This document shows positions 53,891-63,327 of a DNA stretch of 64,000 nucleotides, in pieces. Made by a program: the position numbers and the translations under genes. Origin of the DNA: an uncultured Sphingomonadaceae bacterium. GTDB lineage: Bacteria; Pseudomonadota; Alphaproteobacteria; Sphingomonadales; Sphingomonadaceae. How positions within the stretch are numbered: the first letter of the stretch is position 1; every line of letters starts with the position of its first letter. The stretch lies in the NCBI GenBank assembly GCA_947499975.1, contig CANMQE010000001.1, positions 1,364,001 to 1,428,000 on the forward strand, read 5' to 3'. The notes under the pieces were generated by a model that saw nothing but the letters and a program-made list of their open reading frames with translations, made no database searches and was not told the origin of the DNA.

Positions 53891-54793
53891 TCAGAACGTG
53901 TAGCCGATGCCGACAGCGCCCAGGAACTGGTCCTTGCTGCCGCGAAGATCAGTGAAGGGTGTATCCTTGGCATCGCCCAGCACGCGGGAATATCCGCCAA
54001 CGACGATCAGGCCGAGGCCGCCGTTGGTAAGATCTCCATCCAGATCAAACCCCAGCAGCAGGTTTACGCCTGCATTGGTGAAGCCGCTGCCTTCTGGCTG
54101 GAATTCGGGCAGCATGTCCCCCACGGAAGAACCGATGAAGTCGGCATCTTCAACGCGGAAGTAATAGTTCTGGAAGCTCTCGTCCGCCCATTCCGCCGAA
54201 ACGGAGAGACTGGCGATCATGGAACGGCTGAGCGGGGTGAAATAGCTGATAGAGGGTGACACCACCACGCCATCATGCGCGCCGTTTATGTCCCACAGCA
54301 CATCTGTGCTGACAGTCAGGCTGTCATAGGGGTTAAGCACCTTGGGGAAGCTGACGCCGGCCGTCGGGCCGACCTCGATTGCGCGATCCAGCTCGCCATA
54401 CTGCTCCACGATCTCGTCCTCGATCTGCTGGGCGCGATTGGACCGCAGGCGGCCCGCGACACCAAGATCGAAACCCACGCCTTCCGCTGGGTCCTGGATG
54501 AAATCCAGCTTCAGGCCCGCAGCGCGCGGAGAGATATCCACCCCGCCGAGCGAACCCTGCACGATGGGCAGCGCGTTGAAAACGTAATCGTCGGAACCTG
54601 TGTAGGACGGGCTGACGGCAACGCCTGCGCCCACGGAAAGGTAATCGCCGGAAAAGGCCGTGTTTTCCATGTCGATTTCGGGCGGCGCATTTTCGGGCGG
54701 ATTGACCTCCTGCGCCATCGCAGGGGCCGCGCACATGGCGGCAAGGATCGCGCCGCAGGCAGTTGCGGTAAGATTGGCTGACTTGTTACTCAT
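53891..54793 (-). CDS. MipA/OmpV-family outer-membrane protein
   Basis: A 300-residue beta-barrel protein with signal peptide (about 1-28, AAPAMAQ), then GDYLSVGAGVAVSPSYTGSDDYVFNALPIVQGSLGG, typical of MipA/OmpV, and alternating strands to a C-terminal GIGYTF ending in Phe as OMPs do. MipA scaffolds murein synthesis in E. coli; many homologues are just outer-membrane proteins. It is divergent from the crt operon with about 128 bases between starts. Confidence 0.92.
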   Translation of the reverse strand: MSNKSANLTATACGAILAAMCAAPAMAQEVNPPENAPPEIDMENTAFSGDYLSVGAGVAVSPSYTGSDDYVFNALPIVQGSLGGVDISPRAAGLKLDFIQDPAEGVGFDLGVAGRLRSNRAQQIEDEIVEQYGELDRAIEVGPTAGVSFPKVLNPYDSLTVSTDVLWDINGAHDGVVVSPSISYFTPLSRSMIASLSVSAEWADESFQNYYFRVEDADFIGSSVGDMLPEFQPEGSGFTNAGVNLLLGFDLDGDLTNGGLGLIVVGGYSRVLGDAKDTPFTDLRGSKDQFLGAVGIGYTF

Positions 54794-54921
54794 GAAATTC
54801 CCTGTCCTGTTTTCCTCAGAACGGCAGGGGCAGCAGGCGGTTCCCCCATCCGGTTGCAAACCGATACCGGACCAAGGGCGGTGATTGCTTGCGCGCGGCA
54901 ATCCGCTAATGCGCAAGGACA

Positions 54922-56136
54922 ATGAACGGACGCGACTGCGATATTGCCATTATCGGTGGCGGCCTTTCCGGCGGATTGATCGCGCTGGCCCTTGCCCGCC
55001 ATCGCCCGGAACTGGCCGTGAAGCTGGTGGAGGCAGGCCCGGAACTGGGCGGAAATCATCGCTGGAGCTGGTTCGCCAGCGACCTTTCCGATGCAGGCAC
55101 GCAAGTGATGGAAGGCTTTCGCAAGGCCGAGTGGAACGGCGGATACGATGTCCGTTTCCCCAAGTATTCGCGGCATCTGCAAACCCCCTACAGGTCGCTC
55201 GACAGCGCGGATTTTGCCGAGGGGCTGCACCGCGATCTCGCCGCCGGCACCGTGATGACGGAATGCAAAGTTGCCGCGCTGGATGCAGGCGGCGTGGATC
55301 TGGCCGATGGCACGCGCATCACCGCGCGCGCGGTGATCGATTGCCGCGGCTTTGCCCCGTCAGAACACCTGCGCGGCGGATGGCAGGTGTTCATGGGCCG
55401 CCACCTGCGCACGACGCAGCCGCACGGCGTGGAACACCCCACGATCATGGATGCCACCGTCGATCAGCTTGCCCCGCATGGCAATGGCGGGGCCTATCGC
55501 TTCGTCTACGTGCTGCCGCTGGGCGCGCATGACCTGTTTATCGAAGATACCTATTATGCCGACCGGCCGGATCTGGACCGGTCGCTGCTCTCGGCCCGGA
55601 TAGACCAGTATCAGCAGCAGATGGGCTGGACGGGCGAACCGGTGGGTTTCGAAACCGGCGTGCTGCCTGTCATCACCGGCGCCGATTTCAGCGCCTTCCA
55701 GCGCCAGCACCGTGCCCCCGGCGTCGGCCTTGCCGGTGCGCGCGGGGGCTTCGTCCACCCGCTCACCAGCTATACCCTGCCTATCGCGGTGGAAATTGCT
55801 CTGTCCATCGCAGCCGATGCCGATCTGCCGGGCGAACAGATGGCAGCCAAGCTGGAAACGGCGGCCCGCCGACACTGGTCGGCCATGGGATACTACCGGT
55901 TCCTCGGCACGATGCTGTTCGGCGCAGCAGATCCGGCGGAACGATACAGGGTGTTCGAACGCTTCTATCGCCTGCCGGAAAACCTGGTCGAGCATTTCTA
56001 CACCGGCCAATCCTCCCTGTCGGAAAAGGCGCGGGTGCTGATCGGCAAACCGCCCGTTCCCATCCACCGCGCCATCGCGGCGCTCGTTTCCTCGTCCCCT
56101 CCCCTCACCATTCCATCTCGCAAGGATTTCCAATGA
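54922..56136 (+). CDS. crtY: Lycopene beta-cyclase
   Basis: A 404-residue flavoprotein that cyclises lycopene to beta-carotene. The FAD/NAD fold starts IAIIGGGLSGGLIALALARH (GGGLSGG), and the CrtY-type signatures NHRWSWF near residue 47, DCRGFAPSEHLRGGWQVFMG and FIEDTYYAD follow. The start at 54922 gives a normal N-terminus although a clear Shine-Dalgarno is not seen. It is the first gene of a four-gene operon; crtI starts within its stop (ATGA). Confidence 0.95.
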   Translation: MNGRDCDIAIIGGGLSGGLIALALARHRPELAVKLVEAGPELGGNHRWSWFASDLSDAGTQVMEGFRKAEWNGGYDVRFPKYSRHLQTPYRSLDSADFAEGLHRDLAAGTVMTECKVAALDAGGVDLADGTRITARAVIDCRGFAPSEHLRGGWQVFMGRHLRTTQPHGVEHPTIMDATVDQLAPHGNGGAYRFVYVLPLGAHDLFIEDTYYADRPDLDRSLLSARIDQYQQQMGWTGEPVGFETGVLPVITGADFSAFQRQHRAPGVGLAGARGGFVHPLTSYTLPIAVEIALSIAADADLPGEQMAAKLETAARRHWSAMGYYRFLGTMLFGAADPAERYRVFERFYRLPENLVEHFYTGQSSLSEKARVLIGKPPVPIHRAIAALVSSSPPLTIPSRKDFQ

Positions 56137-57629
56137 GCACTCCAGAAGGCAAGACCGCCTGCGTAATCGGCGCCGGCTTCGGCGGTATGGCGCTGGCCAT
56201 CCGGCTGCAGAGCGCAGGGATCGCCACCACCGTGGTGGAAAGCCGCGACAAGCCCGGCGGGCGCGCGTATTACTGGGAAAAGGACGGCTTCACCTTCGAT
56301 GCCGGCCCCACCGTGGTGACGGACCCCGATTGCCTGCGCGAACTGTGGGAGATCAGCGGCCATGACATGGACGACGATCTGGAACTGATGAACGTGATGC
56401 CCTTCTACCGGCTGAACTGGCCGGACGGGGTAAACTTCGACTATTCCAACGACGAAGAGGATCTGCGCAAGGAAATCATGAAGCTGGAACCTGCCGACGT
56501 GCAGGGTTACGACCGCTTCCTGGAATACGCGGCGGAAGTTTACGAGGAAGGCTACGTCAAGCTCGGCACGGTGCCGTTCCTCGATTTCAAGAGCATGATC
56601 AAGGCCGCCCCGGCGCTGGCGAAAAAGCAGGCGTGGCGCAGCGTGTATTCGATGGTGTCGAAATACATCAAGAACGAGAAGCTGCGCGAGGCATTGAGCT
56701 TCCATACGCTGCTGGTGGGTGGCAGCCCGATGAAGACTTCCAGCATCTATGCCCTGATCCACAAGCTGGAGAAGGACGGCGGCGTGTGGTGGACCAGGGG
56801 CGGCACGAACCGCCTGATCGCCGGAATGGTCCGCCATTTCGAGCGGCTGGGCGGCACCATGCGCGTTGGCGATCCCGTCACCCGCGTGGAGACGGAGGGC
56901 AAGCGCGCCAAGGCCGTGCACACCAAGAGCGGCTGGACCCAGCGTTTCGATGCGGTGGCGAGCAATGCCGACATCATGCATTCCTACAAGGATCTGCTGG
57001 GCGACAGCCATCGCGGCAAGTCGGAGGCGAAGTCCCTGCAGAAGAAGAGCTTTTCGCCGTCGCTCTTCGTCGTGCATTTCGGCATAGAGGGCACCTGGCC
57101 CGGCATCCCGCACCACATGATCCTGTTCGGCCCGCGCTATCACGGCCTGCTGGAGGATATCTATTCCAAGGGTATCCTGCCCGCCGATTTCTCCATCTAC
57201 CTGCACCACCCCACCGTGACCGATCCCAGCATGGCGCCGGAAGGGATGAGTACCTTCTACGCGCTGGTGCCCGTGGCGCATCTGGGCAAGATGCCGATCG
57301 ACTGGGACACCGTAGGCCCGCAGCTGGAAAAGCGCATCCTCGACGAAGTGGGCCGCCGCCTGATCCCCGACATCCACGACCGGATCGTGACGAAGTTCAG
57401 CTATTCCCCACTGGATTTCGCGGTGGACCTGAACGCGCACCACGGCAGCGCCTTCAGCCTGGAGCCGGTGCTGTGGCAAAGCGCCTTCTTCCGCGGCCAT
57501 AACCGCGATGATGTGATCGACAATTTCTACCTCGTGGGCGCGGGCACGCATCCGGGTGCTGGTATCCCCGGCGTGGTGGGCAGCGCCAAGGCAACCGCCG
57601 GGCTGATGATCCAGGATCTGGCGGAATGA
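56133..57629 (+). CDS. crtI: Phytoene desaturase (lycopene-forming)
   Basis: A 498-residue FAD-dependent desaturase. The N-terminal VIGAGFGGMALAIRLQSAG and PGGRAYYWEKDGFTFDAGPTVVTDP are diagnostic, and the C-terminal FYLVGAGTHPGAGIPGVVGSAKAT is the CrtI signature. It introduces the double bonds that turn phytoene into lycopene. Both ends overlap neighbours by 4 bases. Confidence 0.97.
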   Translation: MSTPEGKTACVIGAGFGGMALAIRLQSAGIATTVVESRDKPGGRAYYWEKDGFTFDAGPTVVTDPDCLRELWEISGHDMDDDLELMNVMPFYRLNWPDGVNFDYSNDEEDLRKEIMKLEPADVQGYDRFLEYAAEVYEEGYVKLGTVPFLDFKSMIKAAPALAKKQAWRSVYSMVSKYIKNEKLREALSFHTLLVGGSPMKTSSIYALIHKLEKDGGVWWTRGGTNRLIAGMVRHFERLGGTMRVGDPVTRVETEGKRAKAVHTKSGWTQRFDAVASNADIMHSYKDLLGDSHRGKSEAKSLQKKSFSPSLFVVHFGIEGTWPGIPHHMILFGPRYHGLLEDIYSKGILPADFSIYLHHPTVTDPSMAPEGMSTFYALVPVAHLGKMPIDWDTVGPQLEKRILDEVGRRLIPDIHDRIVTKFSYSPLDFAVDLNAHHGSAFSLEPVLWQSAFFRGHNRDDVIDNFYLVGAGTHPGAGIPGVVGSAKATAGLMIQDLAE

Positions 57630-58213
57630 CGATGAAGAGACTTGCCATCTATTGCGGCTCCGCCACGCCTGCCGATCCGCGCTATATCGAACTTGCCCGC
57701 GAAGTCGGCACCACGCTGGCCCAGCGGGGCATCGGCGTGGTCTACGGCGGCGGCAAGGCGGGGCTGATGGGCGCCATCGCATCCGCCGCGCTGCAAGCGG
57801 GCGGAGAGGTGATCGGCGTGATCCCGCAGGCGCTGGTGGACATGGAAGTGGCCAATCGCGATTGCACGAGGCTGGAAGTGGTGGATACCATGCACCAGCG
57901 CAAACAGGCCTTTACCGACCTTTCCGATGGCTTTGTCACCCTGCCGGGCGGGGTGGGCACGATGGACGAATTGTGGGAAGCGATAAGCTGGTCGCAGCTT
58001 GGCTATCACGCCAAGCCGGTAGGACTTCTCAACGCCTTGGGATATTTTGACGGGTTGGTAGCGTTTAACCGCCATATGGCCGATACAGGCTTTATCAGGG
58101 ATGCGCACCGCGACATAATGATCGTGGGCGATACGATTGAGGGATTGTTGGGTAGCATGGCGGAATACCAGCCGATAAAACCGATCGTGCAGATGCGCGC
58201 AGAGGATCTGTGA
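57626..58213 (+). CDS. LOG-family (TIGR00730) Rossmann-fold protein
   Basis: A 195-residue protein with GGGKAGLMGAIA, the MHQRK motif at 89-93 and PGGVGTMDE at 107-115, the active-site motifs of LOG cytokinin-activating phosphoribohydrolases, which release base from nucleoside 5'-monophosphates. It lies inside the crt operon with ATGA overlap to crtI and GTGA overlap to crtB. The first ATG is used because of the overlap; a second at 57632 is possible. A carotenoid role is not known. Confidence 0.9.
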   Translation: MTMKRLAIYCGSATPADPRYIELAREVGTTLAQRGIGVVYGGGKAGLMGAIASAALQAGGEVIGVIPQALVDMEVANRDCTRLEVVDTMHQRKQAFTDLSDGFVTLPGGVGTMDELWEAISWSQLGYHAKPVGLLNALGYFDGLVAFNRHMADTGFIRDAHRDIMIVGDTIEGLLGSMAEYQPIKPIVQMRAEDL

Positions 58214-59316
58214 GCACGCAGCGCATCAGGCCGCGCCCGCTGGTGGCAAGCCAGCTGGTGAAGACCACGCCGCGCCAGGCTGGCGGCGGACGTTCGCGCG
58301 CAGCACTGGTGGCGCGCGCGCAGGAGAGCATCGCCAAGGGTTCCAAGAGCTTCACGGCAGCCAGCTGGCTGTTCGACAAGCATACGCGCGAACGGGCGCA
58401 CCTGCTGTATGCCTGGGCCCGCCGGTGTGACGATATTGCAGACGGACAGGATCACGGTTTTGCAGATCCCGAAGTGGCGCCCGGCCTGAAAGAGGCTGGC
58501 GCGAAGGACCGGGTGGAAGCGATCCGCATCCTCACCCACCGCGCGCTGGACGGCCAGCCCACCGCCGATATCGCATTCGACGCGCTGGGCCTGGTGGCCG
58601 CCGAAACCGGCATCACGCGCGAGATGTGCGACGATGTGATCGACGGCTTCGCCCTCGACGCCAAGGGATGGCGGCCGCGCACCGAAGGCGATTTGATGCG
58701 CTATTGCTATCACGTGGCGGGTGCCGTCGGCGTGATGATGGCAAAGGTGATGGGCGTGCCCGACGATGCGCAGGATACGCTGGACAGGGCCTGCGACCTT
58801 GGCCTCGCTTTCCAGCTCAACAACATCGCCCGCGACATCAGCGAGGATGATGCCGCCGGTCGCTGCTATTTGCCGCAGGAATGGCTGGCGGAAGAGGATA
58901 TTCCCCCCGGCGAGGTGATGCGACCGCAACATCGCATGAAACTGGTAAATCTCACCCGGCGATTGGTGAAAATGGCGCAATTGCACGATGCCCGCGCGCG
59001 CATCGGCGCAGGGCGCCTGAATTTCCGCCAGCGCTGGGCCGTGCTGTCTGCCGCCAACATTTACGGCGCGATTGGCGAAGAGGTGGTGCAGCAGGCCGAA
59101 CTGGCTTGGGACCACCGCATCCACACCAATTTCCTGGAAAAGATCGGCCACACCATTGCCGCGCTGAAAGAGACGATCCGCGGATCGTGGGAACCGCAGC
59201 AGGAACCTGAATGGACGCGCGGAAAGCTGCTGGTGATGGCCCGCATGGATGGGCCGGTGGCTGCCGTGCCGAACACTCCCATTCGGGACGAGGGCGTGCG
59301 GCGCAAGGAAGACTGA
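58210..59316 (+). CDS. crtB: Phytoene synthase
   Basis: A 368-residue enzyme condensing two geranylgeranyl diphosphates. The first Asp-rich motif is RRCDDIADGQD (about 72-81), the second NNIARDISEDDA near 217-228, both magnesium-binding. The start is GTG at 58210 overlapping the LOG stop; there is no ATG nearby. It carries a basic N-terminal extension of about 30 residues and a longer C-terminal tail than typical 300-residue CrtB. It completes the operon crtY-crtI-LOG-crtB. Confidence 0.95.
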   Translation: MSTQRIRPRPLVASQLVKTTPRQAGGGRSRAALVARAQESIAKGSKSFTAASWLFDKHTRERAHLLYAWARRCDDIADGQDHGFADPEVAPGLKEAGAKDRVEAIRILTHRALDGQPTADIAFDALGLVAAETGITREMCDDVIDGFALDAKGWRPRTEGDLMRYCYHVAGAVGVMMAKVMGVPDDAQDTLDRACDLGLAFQLNNIARDISEDDAAGRCYLPQEWLAEEDIPPGEVMRPQHRMKLVNLTRRLVKMAQLHDARARIGAGRLNFRQRWAVLSAANIYGAIGEEVVQQAELAWDHRIHTNFLEKIGHTIAALKETIRGSWEPQQEPEWTRGKLLVMARMDGPVAAVPNTPIRDEGVRRKED

Positions 59317-59343
59317 TCGCGCCACGCTGTACGCATGGTTCGC

Positions 59344-60816
59344 CTAGCGGCCCAGATAGTCCTTCAGCGCCGTTTTTTGCGCATCTGTCATATGCACGCC
59401 CAGCTTGGTGCGGCGATAGAGAATGTCGTCGGCGGTCTGCGCCCATTCCCTGTTACGCAGATACTCGACTTCCGCCTCTGAAAGCCCTTCGCCAAAATCG
59501 CGGCCCAGATCGCTCCGGCCTTTCGCATCACCCAGCCATTCCCACGCACAGGTGCCGTAAGCACGCCCGATGCGCAGCAGATCCCGTTCCGAGAGGAAGG
59601 GATAATCCTCCCCCAGAACCTGCAAGAGGTATGGCTGCGCGTGCCTGCCGAAATCGCCGCCCGGCAGCGGCGTGTCGCCCGTCCAGTGCGCGCCTTTGAG
59701 TTCGGGCAGCCGCTCGGCCAGTGCGTCCACCGCTTCCTGCGCAACGTGGCGGTAGGAAGTGATCTTGCCGCCGTAGATGCCCAGCACCGGCGCGACGCGG
59801 CCCGCATCGCTCATCGCCAGTTGATAGCCGCGTGATGCCGCCTCCGGCCTGCCGGAGCCATCATCCACCAGCGCCCGCACGCCGGCATAGGTCCACACCA
59901 CGTCGGCGGGCGTCACGTCGCGCTCGAAATAGCGGTTTACCGCGTCGAGCAGGTAGCGCACCTCGCCCTCGCTGGCGTCCACATCGTCCAGCGAGGCAGA
60001 GTGATCGGCGTCGGTGGTGCCGATCAGCGTGTAGTCGCTCTCCCACGGGATGGCGAAGCAGATGCGCGTGTCGGGCTGTTGCAGAATGTATGCGCAATCG
60101 TGATCGAACAGCCTGGGCACCACGATATGCGATCCACGCACGCGGCGAATGCCATAGGCGGGGTTCTCTCCCACCAGCCGCGCCACATCGTCCGCGCCCG
60201 GCCCGGCGGCATTCAGCAACGCGCGCGCCGTGAATGTCTCCCCGCCCGCGTCCACGTGCCATAGCTCCCCCTCGCGCCGCGCGGCGGTGACGGGGGTGCG
60301 CGTGCGAATCTCGGCACCGCAATCGGCGGCATCCATGGCGTTCAGCACTACCAGCCGCGCATCGTCCACCCAGCCATCCGAATATTCGAAACCGTGAGCG
60401 AACTGCCTTTCCAGCGCGGCACCGGCGCGGTGTTTGCGCAGATCGATGCTACGCGTCTTTTTCAGCGAACCCTTCCCGCCGATGTGATCGTACAGGAACA
60501 GCCCTGCGCGCAGCATCCAGCGCGGGCGCATGTTGGCAGTAACCGGCAGGATGAAGCGCATGGGCCAGATGATGTGCGGCGCAATGCCCCACAGCGTTTC
60601 GCGCTCGCCCAGCGCTTCTCGAACCAGGGCGAATTCGTAATACTCCAGATAGCGCAGCCCGCCGTGCACCAGCTTGGTGGACTTGCTGGAAGTGCCGCTG
60701 GCCAGATCGTCCTTTTCCAGCAGCAGCACCTTCGCGCCGCGCCCTGCCGCATCCCGCGCCACGCCTGCCCCGTTCACGCCGCCGCCGATCACGATCAGGT
60801 CGAACGGCGGGGACAT
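59344..60816 (-). CDS. glpD: Aerobic glycerol-3-phosphate dehydrogenase
   Basis: A 490-residue FAD-dependent enzyme oxidising glycerol-3-phosphate to dihydroxyacetone phosphate and feeding electrons to ubiquinone at the inner membrane. FDLIVIGGGVNGAGVARDAAGRG is the FAD motif; SSKSTKLVHGGLRYLEYYEF and RVRGSHIVVPRLF are family signatures. The ATG overlaps the stop of the upstream MFS gene (ATGA). No glpK or glpF is near. Confidence 0.95.
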   Translation of the reverse strand: MSPPFDLIVIGGGVNGAGVARDAAGRGAKVLLLEKDDLASGTSSKSTKLVHGGLRYLEYYEFALVREALGERETLWGIAPHIIWPMRFILPVTANMRPRWMLRAGLFLYDHIGGKGSLKKTRSIDLRKHRAGAALERQFAHGFEYSDGWVDDARLVVLNAMDAADCGAEIRTRTPVTAARREGELWHVDAGGETFTARALLNAAGPGADDVARLVGENPAYGIRRVRGSHIVVPRLFDHDCAYILQQPDTRICFAIPWESDYTLIGTTDADHSASLDDVDASEGEVRYLLDAVNRYFERDVTPADVVWTYAGVRALVDDGSGRPEAASRGYQLAMSDAGRVAPVLGIYGGKITSYRHVAQEAVDALAERLPELKGAHWTGDTPLPGGDFGRHAQPYLLQVLGEDYPFLSERDLLRIGRAYGTCAWEWLGDAKGRSDLGRDFGEGLSEAEVEYLRNREWAQTADDILYRRTKLGVHMTDAQKTALKDYLGR

Positions 60817-62081
60817 CAGCGAATGCCTTCGGTGAAATAGCGCGGCTTGCGCGGGCGGCGGAACAGCTTGCCCCGTTCGCTGAACAGCACCAGCGCCAGC
60901 GACAGCAGGCTGCTGCCCAGAAGGGCGATGGCTAGCGGCAAGGCGGTGCCATCGTAGGCCTGGCCAATCGCGATGCCCATCACCGCGCCCAGCAGCATGC
61001 GCATGGACGACTGCACGGAACTGGCCGCCCCCGCGCTGCCGAAGAACGGCTGCATCGCGATGGAGCCGAAATTGGCACCCAGGAAGCCCAGCAGGCAAAG
61101 GTTGATGCTGATGAGCGGGAAGAACCACAGCAGCGAATCCGCGTGCACTTCTGCGGCGTAAACCTGCACGCAGCTGACGACGATGAAGGCGATCAGCGCC
61201 GTGTGCGACACCCGCCGCGCGCCGAAGCGTTCGACGATCTGCGAATTGGCGAAGCTGGAAAAGGCCAGCGTGGCCGCCGATGCGCCGAAGATCAGCGGGA
61301 AGTATTCCTCCGCCCCGAAATGCTCCCCAATCAGCTGCTGCGCGGAATTGATGTAGCCGAACACCCCGCCAAAGGTCAGCCCGGCGGCCAGCACGTAACC
61401 GATCGCTTCGCGCGTGCGCAGCGTAAGCGGCAGGTTATGGACGATGGTGCGCGGATCGATCTTCTGCCGGTTTTTGGGATCGAGCGTCTCGGGCAGTCGC
61501 TTCATAGCCCACAGGCTCACGATGACGCCGAACAGCGCGAGGACGAAGAATATCCATTCCCAGCTGGCGAAATTCAGCACCAGCTGCCCCACCGTGGGGG
61601 CCAGCACGGGCACGGCCATGAAAACGATGAAGATCATCGAGATCAGCCGGGCCATCTTGTCCCCGTCGAAACGGTCGCGGATGATCGCGGCGGGCAGCAC
61701 CATCAGGCCGGCCGTGCCGAAACCCTGGACGGCGCGCAGCACCAGCAACATCTCGAAACTGGGTGCCACCATGCACAGCAGCGATGCCACCAGGTACACA
61801 GCGATACTGGCAAACAGCACGGGCCGCCTGCCGTACCGGTCGGCAAACAGGCCGGGCACGAGGCTACCGAAACCGGTTGCCAGCAGGTATACCCCCACCA
61901 CCAGCTGGCGGCGATTGGGATCGGCGACGGAAAAATCGCTGGCGATCTCATCCAGCGCGGGCAGCATGGCATCGATGGCGAGCGCGTTCAGGCTCATCAA
62001 GGCGGCCATCAGCGCAATGAACTCTTTTTGTCCGACGGTGCGGCCCGATCCGTCCGCTGAAGTTATCGTGTGGCTAGTCAC
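60816..62081 (-). CDS. Bcr/CflA-type multidrug efflux MFS transporter
   Basis: A 421-residue 12-helix major facilitator with the drug:H+ antiporter-1 patterns LNALAIDAMLPALDEIASDF, GPLADRYGRRPVL-like FADRYGRRPVLFAS, and AVQGFGTAGLMVLPAAIIRDRF. It exports drugs or metabolites; the substrate is not known. The start is GTG at 62081 after AAAGGGG; longer frames lack an acceptable start. It is divergent from dinB, 78 bases away, and overlaps glpD by 4 bases. Confidence 0.9.
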   Translation of the reverse strand: MTSHTITSADGSGRTVGQKEFIALMAALMSLNALAIDAMLPALDEIASDFSVADPNRRQLVVGVYLLATGFGSLVPGLFADRYGRRPVLFASIAVYLVASLLCMVAPSFEMLLVLRAVQGFGTAGLMVLPAAIIRDRFDGDKMARLISMIFIVFMAVPVLAPTVGQLVLNFASWEWIFFVLALFGVIVSLWAMKRLPETLDPKNRQKIDPRTIVHNLPLTLRTREAIGYVLAAGLTFGGVFGYINSAQQLIGEHFGAEEYFPLIFGASAATLAFSSFANSQIVERFGARRVSHTALIAFIVVSCVQVYAAEVHADSLLWFFPLISINLCLLGFLGANFGSIAMQPFFGSAGAASSVQSSMRMLLGAVMGIAIGQAYDGTALPLAIALLGSSLLSLALVLFSERGKLFRRPRKPRYFTEGIR

Positions 62082-62159
62082 GCAGCCCCTTTGGCCAAGA
62101 ATCACCCCCGAGAAAAGGAATAAGTCAATTTCCTGCCAAAACGCTGTATTGGGGCGGTG

Positions 62160-63323
62160 ATGCCGAATCTTGATCGCAGCGTTTCCGCCGAGACAGAGCA
62201 GGACGAGAACGAGGTCCAGCCCGAGGCAACGGGCCTGCGCAAGATCATCCATATCGACATGGATGCCTTCTTCGCCAGCGTGGAGCAGCGCGACAATCCC
62301 GAATTGCGCGGAAAACCGGTGGCGGTGGGAGGATCGAGCGGCCGCGGCGTGGTGGCCGCAGCCAGTTACGAGGCTCGAAAGTTCGGTGTGCGCAGCGCGA
62401 TGCCATCGGTCACCGCCAAGCGGAAATGCCCCGATCTCATCTTCTGCAAGAGCCGCTTTGACGTGTACCGCGAAGTTTCGGAACAGATCCGCGCGATCTT
62501 CCACCACCACACCCCGCATGTGGAACCCCTGAGCCTGGACGAGGCGTATCTCGACGTGACGGAGGACCGCCACGGCATCGGCTCCGCCACGGCCATCGCG
62601 CAGGCCATCCGCAGGGAAATCCGCGAGACGACACGGCTCACCGCCAGTGCCGGGGTCTCCTACAACAAGTTCCTGGCAAAACTTGCCAGTGACCAGAACA
62701 AGCCCGACGGCATCTGCGTGATCCGCCCCGGCATGGGCGCTGCCTTCGTGCAATCGCTGCCCATTCGCCGCTTCCACGGCGTGGGGCCGAAGGGCGCGGA
62801 AAAAATGGCGCGGCTGGGCATAGAGACTGGCGCTGATCTGGCGGAAAAGGACCGCGAGTGGCTGGCCCGCAATTTCGGCAGTTTCGGCGATTACCTCTAC
62901 CGCGCGGCACGCGGCATCGATCTGAGGCCCGTGCGCACCAATCGCATCCGCAAGTCCATCGGCGGGGAGCGCACCTTCAGCGAGGATATCTCCGCCGAGA
63001 GCGATCTGCGCGACACGCTGGAGCGGATCATCGACATCGTGTGGGAACGGATCGAGGCGAAGAAGGCCAAGGGGCGAACGATCACGCTGAAGCTGAAGTT
63101 CAACGATTTCCAGATCGCCACCCGCGCCCGAAGCCAGCCGCATCCCGTGGGGGAGAAGGAGGAGTTCGCCCGCATCGCGCGCACCATACTGGATGATGAA
63201 CTGCCCCTGCCCATGCCGATCCGGCTGATGGGACTGACGCTCAGCAATCTCGATCGCGACGATAATGACGGGCGGGGCGAGGACAAACGCGGCCGCGACA
63301 ATCCGCAGCTATCGCTGCTGTAG
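62160..63323 (+). CDS. dinB: DNA polymerase IV (Y-family, translesion)
   Basis: A 387-residue Y-family polymerase. The catalytic palm carries IIHIDMDAFFASVEQRDNPELRGKPVAVGG (Asp near 35) and EPLSLDEAYLDVTE (Asp-Glu). SAGVSYNKFLAKLASDQNKP follows, then a helix-hairpin-helix region and the little-finger domain. It copies past damaged bases and is part of the SOS response. I could not see a clear LexA box upstream. The ATG at 62160 is preceded by a GTG possibility. Ends 4 bases before the Nudix stop. Confidence 0.95.
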   Translation: MPNLDRSVSAETEQDENEVQPEATGLRKIIHIDMDAFFASVEQRDNPELRGKPVAVGGSSGRGVVAAASYEARKFGVRSAMPSVTAKRKCPDLIFCKSRFDVYREVSEQIRAIFHHHTPHVEPLSLDEAYLDVTEDRHGIGSATAIAQAIRREIRETTRLTASAGVSYNKFLAKLASDQNKPDGICVIRPGMGAAFVQSLPIRRFHGVGPKGAEKMARLGIETGADLAEKDREWLARNFGSFGDYLYRAARGIDLRPVRTNRIRKSIGGERTFSEDISAESDLRDTLERIIDIVWERIEAKKAKGRTITLKLKFNDFQIATRARSQPHPVGEKEEFARIARTILDDELPLPMPIRLMGLTLSNLDRDDNDGRGEDKRGRDNPQLSLL

Positions 63324-63327
63324 CGCG

